A stretch of DNA of 39,579 nt from Accumulibacter sp. (GCA_020049495.1 JAIFKU010000066.1:1-39579); one strand, 5' to 3'; positions 1 through 6,894 are shown, numbered from the stretch's first letter. A program made the numbers and translations. The notes: a model not told the origin generated them from the sequence alone.

Positions 1-91
1 GACCTCAACTATTTCAACCGCCCGGTGCGGACCCGCATGCCGGGTGGTGTGGGAGGGGTCGGTCAGGTAATCTGGCCGCCCCTATCCCGAT
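1..91 (+). mobile_element. Group II intron, 3' end (domains V and VI), cut by window edge
   Basis: Positions 15-50 fold as domain V: ACCGCC (17-22) pairs with GGTGGT (43-48) with one G-U wobble, placing a CGC triad at 19-21. An upper stem TGCG/CGCA and a two-base bulge lie above it. Positions 51-88 fold as domain VI, with GGGG and CGGTCAG pairing with CTGGCCG and CCCC, leaving A84 as a candidate bulged branch point about 7 nt before the likely 3' splice site at T91 (CCCGAT end). The reverse transcriptase would lie upstream, outside the window. Fold and motif are read directly from sequence; intron class is not assigned. Confidence 0.72.
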
Positions 92-146
92 ATCCGGAAC
101 AGGACTACGGCTTGCTCAAGGCGTTTACTCCCGGCATGATGCCTTT

Positions 147-521
147 ATGCCGCTGAAGGACTGGGCCACTAAACTCAAACAGCACACGCTGACGGTGTAT
201 TTCGTCGCGCGCGATCCCCGCACTCCGCTGTTCGTGCGCCTTCTGGCGCTGCTGATCGCCGCCTATGCCCTGAGCCCGATTGACCTCATCCCGGATTTCA
301 TCCCGCTCATCGGTTACCTTGATGATCTGCTGCTCATTCCGCTCGGCATCGCGCTGGTTGTCCGACTAACCCCGCCAAGGGTTGTCGAGGCCGCACGTGA
401 GAAAGCGGCTCATGTGGCGAAGAAGCCAGTGAGCTATGTTACCGCCGTCGTTTTCGTTGCCGTGTGGTTGATTCTTGTGCTGATGTTTGCCAGATGGGTG
501 GTCGGGGTTGCCATTAAATGA
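147..521 (+). CDS. DUF1232 (YkvA-type) small membrane protein
   Basis: This 124-aa protein has the DUF1232 signature LSPIDLIPDFIPLIGYLDD at about residues 42-60, embedded in a hydrophobic segment. A second membrane segment lies near the C-terminus (about residues 98-118). DUF1232 proteins are small inner-membrane proteins of unknown function; no enzyme activity can be assigned. The gene starts about 55 nt after the group II intron end, so it is the first intact gene on the 3' exon side. No strong Shine-Dalgarno sequence is visible before the ATG. Family is clear; role is unknown. Confidence 0.85.
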   Translation: MPLKDWATKLKQHTLTVYFVARDPRTPLFVRLLALLIAAYALSPIDLIPDFIPLIGYLDDLLLIPLGIALVVRLTPPRVVEAAREKAAHVAKKPVSYVTAVVFVAVWLILVLMFARWVVGVAIK

Positions 522-610
522 AGCTTTGAAATCTGTTGCTTCAATTCGACATGGATTACACAGAAGAGTAAATCTATACGGAAATTGGATTTTCATAAGG
601 GAGATACACC

Positions 611-979
611 GTGACACGCAAGCGTGAGCAACCCGAAATTGAGGAGCGCATTCTTTTCGAAATTGTCGTTGATGCCTACGACGAGACGGAACGCGCCATG
701 GGATGGTATTGCTACCTTCAGGACACGCTGAAAGTCCCATTCAAAGCAAAGTGCAAACAGCCTCGTTCGACGTCGCCTCTTGAAACAGGAAGCCAGGTTC
801 AGGTCGTCGGCATGGCGCCCGAAGACGATTGCATGTCCGAAGTGTTTGTTCTGATCAAGTTTGGAAAGTCGGAACTGGCAGTACCGCTCTCACAACTTGA
901 GTGCCTGTCAGCGGATGAAGAAACATGCCAGGCCGTCGCTGACTGGCAGTACTGGGTCGAGCGCGGCTACGAATACTGA
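611..979 (+). CDS. CcbP-family calcium-binding protein
   Basis: This 122-aa acidic cytosolic protein resembles the Calci_bind_CcbP family, named after the cyanobacterial Ca2+-binding protein CcbP. Family-like features are the EIVVDAYDETERAMGWYCYL start, the central VVGMAPEDDCMSEVFV segment, the AVPLSQLE strand and the C-terminal VADWQYWVERGYEY end. The start is GTG at 611, with a purine-rich AAGGGAGAT about 7 nt upstream. In characterised homologues the protein buffers Ca2+; here that is inferred from family only. It appears monocistronic, and many proteobacterial copies are uncharacterised. Confidence 0.8.
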   Translation: MTRKREQPEIEERILFEIVVDAYDETERAMGWYCYLQDTLKVPFKAKCKQPRSTSPLETGSQVQVVGMAPEDDCMSEVFVLIKFGKSELAVPLSQLECLSADEETCQAVADWQYWVERGYEY

Positions 980-1070
980 GGTTCCGGCTCAGAAAGGGGC
1001 GTTTGAGTGGTGATCGGTATTCTGGATGCTTCGCGGTAGCAATACGAAAAGACAGGTGGATTGCCGTCCG

Positions 1071-1090
1071 CATAAGCTAATTGGCTTATG
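1071..1090. repeat. Small inverted repeat CATAAGC/GCTTATG
   Basis: A 7-bp perfect inverted repeat with a 6-nt loop lies between the CcbP-like gene and the WYL regulator. It has no T-run, so it is not a convincing terminator. It may be an operator or simply part of the spacer. Confidence 0.35.
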
Positions 1091-1195
1091 TCATCGCAAT
1101 GGTAAACCGGATAAGATGTCGTTCGAGGCACATCCTTTGAGTTAGGCAGAAGGTTTCCTGTTCATTCCTCTCCGCCAGCAAGTAAAAGGGGAGAA

Positions 1196-1975
1196 ATGAA
1201 TCAGACCGAGCGTTTCTACAAGATTGACCAGATGCTCAACGACCGGGGTGTCGTTTCCTTTCAAATTCTACTGGATGGGCTCGGTGTCTCAAGGGCAACC
1301 CTCAAGCGCGATCACACCACGAAGCGTGTCGGCGCGCAGTACGAACTTCCCGGATTGTGGTTTTCTGCCGAGGAAATCCATGCCCTGCTGACCATGCAGC
1401 ACCTGCTGGCAAATCTTGATACCGGCGGCCTGCTCGGGCCGCATATCAAGCCGCTGCTCTCCCGGCTAACCGCCCTGATTGGCGTGGCCGACAACCTCGC
1501 CGAAGAGGTCGTCAAGCGTATCCGCATCCTCACCGTGGGCGCACGGCAAGTGCATCTCGACAGCTTCCAGGCCATCGGATCTGCCCTGTTGCGACGCAAG
1601 CGACTGGTAGTCCAGTACAACGCCCGTGGCTCAGGCGAAAAGACCGAGCGCGAAATCTCGCCGCAACGCCTGATCCACTACCGCGACAACTGGTATATCG
1701 ATGCTTGGTGCCACCTGAGGAACGAGCTGAGAAGCTTCTCCATCGACGCCATACAACGGGTTGAACTGCTTGAAGAAAAAGCGAAGGACGTGCCTGAAAA
1801 GGCGCTCAACGACGTGCTGGGTTCCGGCTACGGGATATTCTCAGGCAAGGACGTGAAATGGGCCACGCTAGAATTCTCTCCGCTACGGGCACGCTGGGTT
1901 GCCAGCGAGAAATGGCACTCGAAGCAGGTCGGCATAATGCTGGAAGGCGGCTCCTATGAACTGAAAGTACCGTAA
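1196..1975 (+). pseudogene. WYL-domain transcriptional regulator with internal deletion and truncated C-terminus
   Basis: Helix-turn-helix (about residues 1-40) plus WYL-domain regulator; the WYL core (about 125-195) includes SPQRLIHYRDNWYIDAW. Family members run about 320-330 aa, while this one has 259. Two lesions are visible. After RATLKRD (about residue 39) the usual linker with the rest of the winged helix is missing, and the frame jumps to GAQYELPGLWF. The C-terminal WCX part stops at YELKVP, where relatives continue for a further 35-40 residues. WYL regulators sense ligands or nucleic acids and often sit beside defence loci, and cas debris lies 600 bp away. It is probably non-functional or altered, though a shortened protein could still be made. 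Confidence 0.75.
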
Positions 1976-2007
1976 CGCTTATCAAGCGCGTGTGATTGTG
2001 CTCGTCC

Positions 2008-2304
2008 CTACAGCCGCCCCGTCCAATACTCCGGCCGTCGGCTATGGTGGGCAAACGCAAGCACTTCTGCTACGTCGCCGTGCAGGCGATAGACTAGTGT
2101 GTAGGGATAGCGCTTGAACACCAGTCTTCGCGTGTCGGATTTTACGAGGGCGCCAACGTGAGGATGTTCGCGGATCAGCGATTGCAGTTGGTCGAAATTG
2201 TCGATCAGGCCGGCAGCAACGCGTGTGCCGGCTTCGCGGATGTACCAGTCGACGGCCCGGTGGAGTTCGCGCCGGGCAGCAGGGTGCAGGCGGACTTGCG
2301 TCAC
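2008..2304 (-). CDS. ParE/RelE-family type II toxin
   Basis: This 98-aa protein has the ParE/RelE-fold pattern: N-terminal LHPAARRELHRAVDWY helix, central TRRLVFKRYPYTLVYRL strands, and C-terminal VLAFAHHSRRPEYW. Family toxins inhibit gyrase (ParE) or cleave mRNA (RelE). The conserved ending HHSRRPEYW is usual in the ParE-like branch. It starts at GTG (2304-2302), overlapping the antitoxin stop by 4 bp (GTGA), so the pair is translationally coupled. The target cannot be told from sequence. Confidence 0.87.
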   Translation of the reverse strand: MTQVRLHPAARRELHRAVDWYIREAGTRVAAGLIDNFDQLQSLIREHPHVGALVKSDTRRLVFKRYPYTLVYRLHGDVAEVLAFAHHSRRPEYWTGRL

Positions 2305-2525
2305 TGTAGCTTGGCGCGCAGTTCAGCGATGACTTCGTCAGCGGGGTATGTTTCGGCTTCTCCGGAATCAATCTGGGCCAGGCGGCGTTCGATTTCGACA
2401 TCCCAGGCAGCGGCAATTGCTTCGGGGGTATCGACGCTGGTCCAGAGTTTTTCAGCCAGATTCATCCTTTCCTCCGGGGAGAGCTTCATGGCCTCGTTGG
2501 CGACGTCCTGGTAAGTAAGCATCAT
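2301..2525 (-). CDS. Addiction-module antitoxin component (PF09720-like)
   Basis: This 74-aa protein begins MMLTYQDVANEAMKLSPEER and belongs to the 'putative addiction module component' family usually paired with ParE/RelE toxins. The frame stays open further upstream, but I chose the start at 2525 because AGGAGATAA lies just before it and family homology begins here. The first half should carry the structural core; the acidic C-terminal tail (YPADEVIAELRAKLQ) probably wraps the toxin. Order antitoxin-toxin with a 4-bp overlap is typical, and autoregulation by the complex is expected from the family. Confidence 0.87.
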   Translation of the reverse strand: MMLTYQDVANEAMKLSPEERMNLAEKLWTSVDTPEAIAAAWDVEIERRLAQIDSGEAETYPADEVIAELRAKLQ

Positions 2526-2588
2526 GCTGTTATCTCCTGAGCAGTAGACAACGGATTTTAATGAAGTTCTTGCAGTAGTGCACTCTCG

Positions 2589-3224
2589 ATGGATTGATCC
2601 CTCGACCCCATCGCCATTTCCGCCCTCCAGCACTGGTGTTATTGCCCGCGCCAGTGCGGCCTCATCCATCTGGAACAGGTGTTTCAGGAGAATATCTTTA
2701 CGCAGCGTGGTCAGGCGTTGCACAAGCGGGTCGATGATCCCGGTGTCGAAGTTCGCGACGGTTTGCGGGTGGAGCGTGCCTTGCCCTTGTACAGCGACCG
2801 GCTGGGGCTGGTCGGCAAGGTGGATGTGGTCGAGTTTCTGCCGGACGGTTCGCCGTATCCCGTGGAGTACAAGCATGGTTCCCGCCACAAGCGCGCGGAA
2901 ATAGCACGTTGCGATGACCTGCAACTGGCGGCACAGGCCATGTGTCTGGAAGAAATGACCGGGCATTCGGTGCCCGAAGCGGCGCTTTTTTATGCCACCT
3001 TGCGTCGATGCCGCGAGGTGCTGATCTCACCCGAACTGCATCAGGCTGTTGAAACAGCGCTTGTCGAAATCCGCTCCATGCTGTCGCTTGGCAGGCTACC
3101 GCCGCGGCGCAACGACGATCATTGCCGAGCCTGTTCCTTGCGCGATCTTTGCCAGCCGGAAGTTCTTGCCGACAATGAACGGCATCGGCGTGTTCTGGAT
3201 CACTTGTTCTACGAGGATGACTGA
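2589..3224 (+). pseudogene. cas4: Cas4 CRISPR-associated exonuclease (type I-C like), in-frame stop at codon 3
   Basis: RecB-family Cas4, a Fe-S nuclease that trims prespacers. The frame from ATG 2589 reads Met-Asp-stop (TGA 2595-2597), then continues with the Cas4 N-terminus: SALQHWCYCPRQCGLIHLEQ (2619 on), the nuclease core VGKVDVVEF and YPVEYKHG, and the C-terminal cysteine cluster HCRACSLRDLC. Only the third codon breaks it. A rescue start at GTG 2679 would give 181 aa but lose the first Fe-S cysteines (CPRQC). No other start with a ribosome site is visible between the stop and the conserved region. cas1 begins directly after its stop, the usual I-C order. It is probably inactive, although stop read-through or a rare start (ATT 2616) cannot be excluded. 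Confidence 0.85.
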
Positions 3225-3307
3225 ATGCAATTGCTCAACACGCTTTATGTGACGATTCCTGAAAGCTATCTTCATCTGGATAACGATACCGTGCGGCTGT
3301 CCATTTC
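3225..3307 (+). pseudogene. cas1: Cas1 N-terminal fragment (about 25-28 codons)
   Basis: The ATG lies immediately after the cas4 stop. The first 25 residues, starting MQLLNTLYVTIPESYLHLD, match the N-terminus of type I-C Cas1. After about codon 25 (DTVRL) the frame enters a CRISPR-like repeat and ends at TGA 3339-3341. The rest of cas1 (normally about 340 residues) and all of cas2 are missing. A deletion apparently joined the start of cas1 to a CRISPR repeat. No integrase activity is possible from this piece. Confidence 0.8.
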
Positions 3308-3339
3308 GTCCCCCGGCAACGGGGGGCGTGGATTGAACT
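3308..3339 (+). CRISPR. Single relic type I-C CRISPR repeat
   Basis: A 32-nt stretch begins GTCCCCCGGC, contains the stem CCCCC-N6-GGGGG and ends GCGTGGATTGAAC. This is the layout of type I-C repeats, whose 3' handle is GCGTGGATTGAAAC. The last bases are degenerate (AACT rather than AAAC), as expected of a terminal repeat. It follows the cas1 scrap without a spacer, and I found no second copy in the window. It is best read as the leader-distal repeat left after a deletion removed cas1-cas2 and the array. Confidence 0.78.
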
Positions 3340-3342
3340 GAA

Positions 3343-3462
3343 TACAGTCTACGCCTGAACAACGACGGCGATTTCTCGCTGCCAGCTACGTGTATCGAGG
3401 CGATGTACGCGCCGGAATTGTTCGGCGAAACTCCGAACGGGAAGGTGGTGGTCAGTGAGTGA
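3343..3462 (+). pseudogene. Alpha-2-macroglobulin-like protein, C-terminal 39 codons
   Basis: The frame from 3343 to TGA 3460-3462 encodes a C-terminal tail with FSLPATCIEAMYAPELFGET near its centre. This matches the end of bacterial alpha-2-macroglobulin (YfaS-type) proteins, whose last domain ends with a similar EAMYAPE(M/L)FGE motif. The full proteins exceed 1,500 residues; everything upstream is missing. It joins the CRISPR relic directly and has no start codon of its own, so it is gene debris. Confidence 0.7.
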
Positions 3463-3558
3463 AAGAGGGTGGGGGCCGATTACGGAATGATTCGTGGCCG
3501 GCCTCCGATTGTTCGAGAAAAATGAGCCTGCAGCTTTGTCGTTGTGTATTATTTGACC

Positions 3559-3657
3559 ATGAGTCCAACTGTTTTTCGTGAAGGGGGCTTCCGCTTCAAC
3601 TTTTTCTCGCGGGGAGAGCCGCAACGCTTTCCTCTGGTGAGCTGTGTAGGGGTGTGA
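3559..3657 (+). pseudogene. DUF4160 protein, N-terminal fragment
   Basis: The frame begins MSPTVFREGGFRFNFFSRGE, matching the N-terminus of DUF4160 proteins (usually 80-90 aa, often paired with a DUF2442 partner in toxin-antitoxin-like modules). After about residue 21 the sequence departs from the family and stops at residue 32. The conserved His-rich segment that normally follows (HVHV-type) is absent. No ribosome site is visible. It reads as a truncated remnant. Confidence 0.65.
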
Positions 3658-3954
3658 CAAAAATGAATCTCAGGCAGGTAAAAGCATGTCATTGATCCTG
3701 ATCTCTTATCGTTGCAGTCCGGCCAATTTAATGTGTGGCCGATGTGGTATGTCGGCTCCAGAAAGAATGCGATGCCCCAATCACGTTCTCAAAACAGCAG
3801 AAGTCTCCCCTGAGCCTTGTCCAATGAGGTGTGCCTGAGGGATGCATGTATATCCAACGAGGAATGTCGGACATTGAGGTCAATCTCGCATAGTATTTCT
3901 CAAAATAATTCAGGACAGGTCACGATTGATTTTGCCAAGAGAAGGAGCATGACG
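3658..3954. other. Non-coding spacer upstream of nnrU
   Basis: No gene with family-like composition is seen in this roughly 300-bp stretch. It holds the palindrome AATGTCGGACATT (annotated separately) and the ribosome site of nnrU. Base composition is more AT-rich than in neighbouring genes. Confidence 0.5.
3863..3875. promoter_or_regulatory. Palindrome AATGTCGGACATT, GntR/FCD-type operator candidate
   Basis: This 13-bp near-perfect dyad lies about 80 bp before the nnrU start. The identical 13-mer occurs at 31094-31106 in front of the GntR/FCD regulator gene. FCD-type GntR regulators commonly bind TNGTNNNACNA-like dyads. Binding here is inferred. Confidence 0.45.
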
Positions 3955-4518
3955 ATGTCGATGTTCGTTTCCGGTCTGGTACTGTTTTTTGTTCTCCATT
4001 TCAGTACTGCGACGCCCTACGTCCGCCGCAGCGTCGTCAGGTTCACCGGGGAAAACGCCTGGAAGGGTTTCATGGCACTGGGTTCTCTGGGCGCCATCGT
4101 GCTGATCGCCTCCGGATGGAAGTCTGCGCCGGATATTCGCCTGTTTCCACCGAGTGCCCTGGCGATCCAACTGGCGCCGGTGCTGGTTACCATCGCGCTG
4201 GTACTGTTCGTGATCGGCGGCGGAAATCTCGGCGGCTACATCCGGCGTACGCTGCATCACCCGATGCTGGTGGGCGCCATCCTCTGGTCGGGCACCCACC
4301 TGCTGGCCAACGGTGGCTTGCGGCAAACCCTGCTTTTCGGCATGTTTCTCGTTTTCTCCGTCTATGCACTCTGTTCGCTTCTGCTTGCAGGAAAACGCGC
4401 CACCTTTGTGCCGGCCTTGAAGTGGGACGCCATCGGTGTCGGAGTCGGGCTGCTTGTTGCCGTAGGTGTCATGCACGGCCATCAGTGGCTGTTTGGTGTA
4501 CAGGCGGTGGCATTATGA
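3955..4518 (+). CDS. NnrU-family membrane protein
   Basis: This 187-aa polytopic inner-membrane protein starts MSMFVSGLVLFFVLHF. The family resemblance includes the GWKSAPDIRLFPPS loop, the FVIGGGNLGGYIRRTLHHPMLVG segment and the LWSGTHLLANG motif; NnrU members end in a similar hydrophobic segment. Six or so membrane helices are likely. I placed the start at ATG 3955 because GAAGGAG (3941-3947) sits 7 nt upstream; ATG 3949 is too close, and the upstream frame lacks homology. NnrU is genetically linked to nitrite/NO reduction in some proteobacteria, but its biochemical role is unknown. No denitrification genes are adjacent. Confidence 0.85.
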   Translation: MSMFVSGLVLFFVLHFSTATPYVRRSVVRFTGENAWKGFMALGSLGAIVLIASGWKSAPDIRLFPPSALAIQLAPVLVTIALVLFVIGGGNLGGYIRRTLHHPMLVGAILWSGTHLLANGGLRQTLLFGMFLVFSVYALCSLLLAGKRATFVPALKWDAIGVGVGLLVAVGVMHGHQWLFGVQAVAL

Positions 4519-4553
4519 AAAGTCCCGCTACCGTTAGGGAAAGGCTGATTTAT

Positions 4554-4651
4554 TCGTCACCCCGGCGAAAGCGCCCCGCAGGAAGTGCCCTTGGGGTGCC
4601 GGGGTCCAGTTCGTTGATTCTTCTGGATTCCGGCCTTCGCCGGAATGACGG
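4554..4651. repeat. Dispersed inverted-repeat element (GTCACCCCGGCG / CGCCGGAATGAC)
   Basis: The ends GTCACCCCGGCG (4556-4567) and CGCCGGAATGAC (4639-4650) are imperfect inverses, and internal segments (CCCCGG, GCCGGGG, GGATTCCGGCCTTCGCC) give further pairing. This is the type of short non-coding dispersed repeat common between genes in beta- and gammaproteobacteria. It follows nnrU directly and could act as a transcript end or mRNA hairpin. Confidence 0.6.
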
Positions 4652-4740
4652 ATTTGGAATACTTCAGCGCCTCCTTAGTGTTTGAATGACTGTAATTTCT
4701 TTCAACTGCTTAACATCGCTGCATTTCCGGAAACCTTAAA

Positions 4741-5586
4741 ATGAACATGAAAGTCACCGTCGCCATCGACAACTGTGTCCCGATCAATGCTGCATCGCCG
4801 TTTCTTGGCGAGCATGGCCTATCCATGCTGCTTGAAACCGGGGATTCGCGGCTGCTCATCGATACCGGGCAATCGGCAGCCGTCATCCACAATCTGGGCT
4901 TGCTCGGCGTCGCGCCAGCTTCGCTCGATCTGATCGTCATCAGTCACGGCCATCACGACCATACCGGTGGTCTTTTTCATGTCCTCGGTCAGGCAAAAAA
5001 GCGGATGCCCGTTTATCTGCACGAGGCCGCGTTCAAGCCCCGGTTTTCCGTCTCGCACGGCGAACGGCGATTTGCCGGCATTCCGTACCGCAAGGACCAG
5101 TTGTCGTCGCTTGGCGCCGACTGGCGCCTCGTACGGGAACCGCTGGAACTGTTGCCGGGTCTGTGGCTGAGCGGTTCCGTGCCGCGCACTACGGCGTATG
5201 AGACCGGCGATGTGCGGCTGGTAGCCCCGGATGCGAACTCCGGCTGCGATTGCCAGGATGAAATCGATGACGACATGGCGCTTTTTTATAGGAGCGAAAA
5301 GGGGCTGGTGGTCATCAGCGGCTGTACGCATTCCGGGCTGGTGAATATGGTCAGGCACGGGCTGGCCGTTACCGGAGCCGGGCGCCTGCACGGTTGGATC
5401 GGCGGGACGCATCTCGGGCCGGTCGCCGACTCGCAACAGGCGGCGACCATTACCCAATTGCAGGCCTTCCAGCCGGACTTCGTCGCGGCCAACCACTGCA
5501 CCGGATTCCGCATGATGGCCCGCTTGCAGGAGGCCTTCGGCGAGCGTTTCATCCCGGCGTTTGTGGGGGCAGTCATCGAATTCTAA
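4741..5586 (+). CDS. MBL-fold metallo-hydrolase (COG1237-like)
   Basis: This 281-aa cytosolic protein of the metallo-beta-lactamase superfamily has the di-metal motif H69-G-H71-H72-D73-H74 (SHGHHDHTGG). Further likely ligands are the histidine in SGCTHSG and the one in AANHCTGF near the C-terminus. Overall architecture matches the COG1237 branch, which contains archaeal dihydropterin-related synthases and many bacterial members of unknown substrate. There is no signal peptide. No strong ribosome site precedes ATG 4741; the internal ATG at 4747 would lose only two residues. The substrate is not predictable. Confidence 0.85.
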   Translation: MNMKVTVAIDNCVPINAASPFLGEHGLSMLLETGDSRLLIDTGQSAAVIHNLGLLGVAPASLDLIVISHGHHDHTGGLFHVLGQAKKRMPVYLHEAAFKPRFSVSHGERRFAGIPYRKDQLSSLGADWRLVREPLELLPGLWLSGSVPRTTAYETGDVRLVAPDANSGCDCQDEIDDDMALFYRSEKGLVVISGCTHSGLVNMVRHGLAVTGAGRLHGWIGGTHLGPVADSQQAATITQLQAFQPDFVAANHCTGFRMMARLQEAFGERFIPAFVGAVIEF

Positions 5587-5648
5587 AAAGTTTTCAATCA
5601 AAGGTCCGCTTTTCTATCGAGTGTTGAATGATCCAAAAGGAGATGTCG

Positions 5649-6002
5649 ATGAAAACCTACAAAGGCAGTTGCCATTGCGGTGCCATCCGCTTTACCTTCT
5701 CCGGTCCCGAGATTGACCATGGGCTGCACTGTAATTGCTCGATGTGCCGGCGCAAGGGTGCAGTGATGAGCGAGTTTGTTGTTGCGCCCGGGGATATAAG
5801 CATCGAGGACCAGAACAATAGTCTGGCGACCTATGAGTTCGGCCAGCATGTGGCCAAGCACCATTTTTGCCGCAAGTGCGGGATCTACCCCTTTCACCAG
5901 ACCCTGCGCAAACCCGGCTACTACCGGATCAACCTGGGCTGTGTCGATGAGGTCGATGCGCTGGCCTTGCCCGTTGAGGTATTCGACGGGGCTTCACTTT
6001 AA
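5649..6002 (+). CDS. GFA-family (Mss4-like) zinc protein
   Basis: This 117-aa protein has the GFA/Mss4-like zinc sites: CHCGAIRF at the N-terminus, CNCSMCRRKG in the middle and HHFCRKCGIYPFHQ towards the end. The family is named for glutathione-dependent formaldehyde-activating enzyme, but most members are uncharacterised and a formaldehyde role should not be assumed. The start is ATG 5649 because AAAAGGAG (5635-5642) sits 6 nt upstream; the ATGs at 5628 and 5643 are badly spaced. The macrodomain gene follows after 18 nt, so the two may be co-transcribed. Confidence 0.87.
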   Translation: MKTYKGSCHCGAIRFTFSGPEIDHGLHCNCSMCRRKGAVMSEFVVAPGDISIEDQNNSLATYEFGQHVAKHHFCRKCGIYPFHQTLRKPGYYRINLGCVDEVDALALPVEVFDGASL

Positions 6003-6020
6003 GCGCGTAGCAGGGTTGTG

Positions 6021-6539
6021 ATGCCATCGGCTCAGGTTTTGCGCGCCCTTCATGGCGACATCACGCGCCTTGCTGTCGATGCCATTGTCAATGCGGCGAA
6101 TACCTCGCTGCTCGGTGGCGGCGGTGTCGATGGCGCGATTCACCGGGCGGCCGGTCCCGAACTTCTGGTAGAGTGCCGCACCCTTGGCGGCTGCAATACT
6201 GGCGAGGCCCGACTGTCCCGAGGCTACCGCCTGCCCGCCCGCTACGTCATTCATACCGTCGGCCCGGTCTGGCATGGCGGTCTGCGCGGCGAGCCGGAAC
6301 TGCTGGCTTCCTGTTATCGCCGGTCACTGAAACTCGCTGCCGGGAACGGGGTTTCCACCCTGGCTTTCCCGAGCATCAGTACCGGGATGTACGCTTACCC
6401 GATTGAACTGGCCGCGGACATTGCCGTTGCGACGGTTCGCGCCTGTCTGCCGGAGTATCCAGCTATTCGCGAAGTGCTGTTCTGCTGCTTTTCGTCAGAC
6501 GACTTGCAGGTTTATGAGCGAGTGCTGAACAGTAAGTAA
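6021..6539 (+). CDS. Macrodomain O-acetyl-ADP-ribose deacetylase (YmdB-like)
   Basis: This 172-aa single macrodomain protein carries the ligand-binding signature [20 protein letters not shown] (about residues 25-44), the IHTVGPVW strand and the phosphate-binding [11 protein letters not shown] loop. YmdB-type macrodomains hydrolyse O-acetyl-ADP-ribose and remove ADP-ribose from acidic residues. The conserved Asn and Asp/Gly-rich loop needed for that are present. A GTG at 6018 lies just before the chosen ATG; either would give nearly the same protein. Gene order suggests it may share a transcript with the GFA gene. Confidence 0.9.
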   Translation: MPSAQVLRALHGDITRLAVDAIVNAANTSLLGGGGVDGAIHRAAGPELLVECRTLGGCNTGEARLSRGYRLPARYVIHTVGPVWHGGLRGEPELLASCYRRSLKLAAGNGVSTLAFPSISTGMYAYPIELAADIAVATVRACLPEYPAIREVLFCCFSSDDLQVYERVLNSK

Positions 6540-6576
6540 GCAGGCGAGCTAGACCTGACGATCGCCGCAGGCTTGC

Positions 6577-6894
6577 CTATTCCAGTTCGATCAGAATCTG
6601 CCCCTTGACGACCTTTTCGCCTGCGGTAACCAGCACGGCCTTGATCTGGCCATCGTGCGGTGCCTTGATGCGGTTGTGCATCTTCATGGCTTCCTGGATC
6701 AGCAGCGTGTCGCCGTGCCTGACCTTCTTGCCGGCAGCAACAGCTATGCTTTCAATGACGCCGGGTATTACGGCCTTGATCACGCGCGGATCATTTTTCT
6801 CATACGGCTTGCGCATCATGAATTTGCGGCTCAGGCGCGTGGAATACGCGCCATCTTCCAGCATGATCTGGGAAAGTTTGTCCTGTTCGCTCAC
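6577..6894 (-). CDS. Stand-alone biotin carboxyl-carrier protein
   Basis: This 105-aa protein has a C-terminal biotinyl domain (about residues 38-105) with the biotinylation motif IQEAMKMHN, in which the lysine carries biotin. An N-terminal extension of about 37 residues precedes it. The start is GTG 6894, with GAGAGGAGAGG about 4 nt upstream; the longer frame to 6978 lies inside the upstream gene. It follows the carboxyltransferase gene after 13 nt, so the two form an operon. In acyl-CoA carboxylases or Na+-pumping decarboxylases such a carrier shuttles CO2 to or from the carboxyltransferase. Confidence 0.87.
   Translation of the reverse strand: MSEQDKLSQIMLEDGAYSTRLSRKFMMRKPYEKNDPRVIKAVIPGVIESIAVAAGKKVRHGDTLLIQEAMKMHNRIKAPHDGQIKAVLVTAGEKVVKGQILIELE

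Noticed and set aside
2698..3030. Minus-strand frames across cas4
   Set aside because: Shadows of the damaged cas4 frame; the plus-strand reading carries all Cas4 motifs.
3349..3660. 103-aa minus-strand frame
   Set aside because: Lies opposite the alpha-2-macroglobulin tail and DUF4160 fragment; composition is that of an antisense shadow.
3341..3660. Further CRISPR repeats or spacers after the relic repeat
   Set aside because: No second GCGTGGATTGAA-type copy found; downstream sequence matches gene fragments instead.
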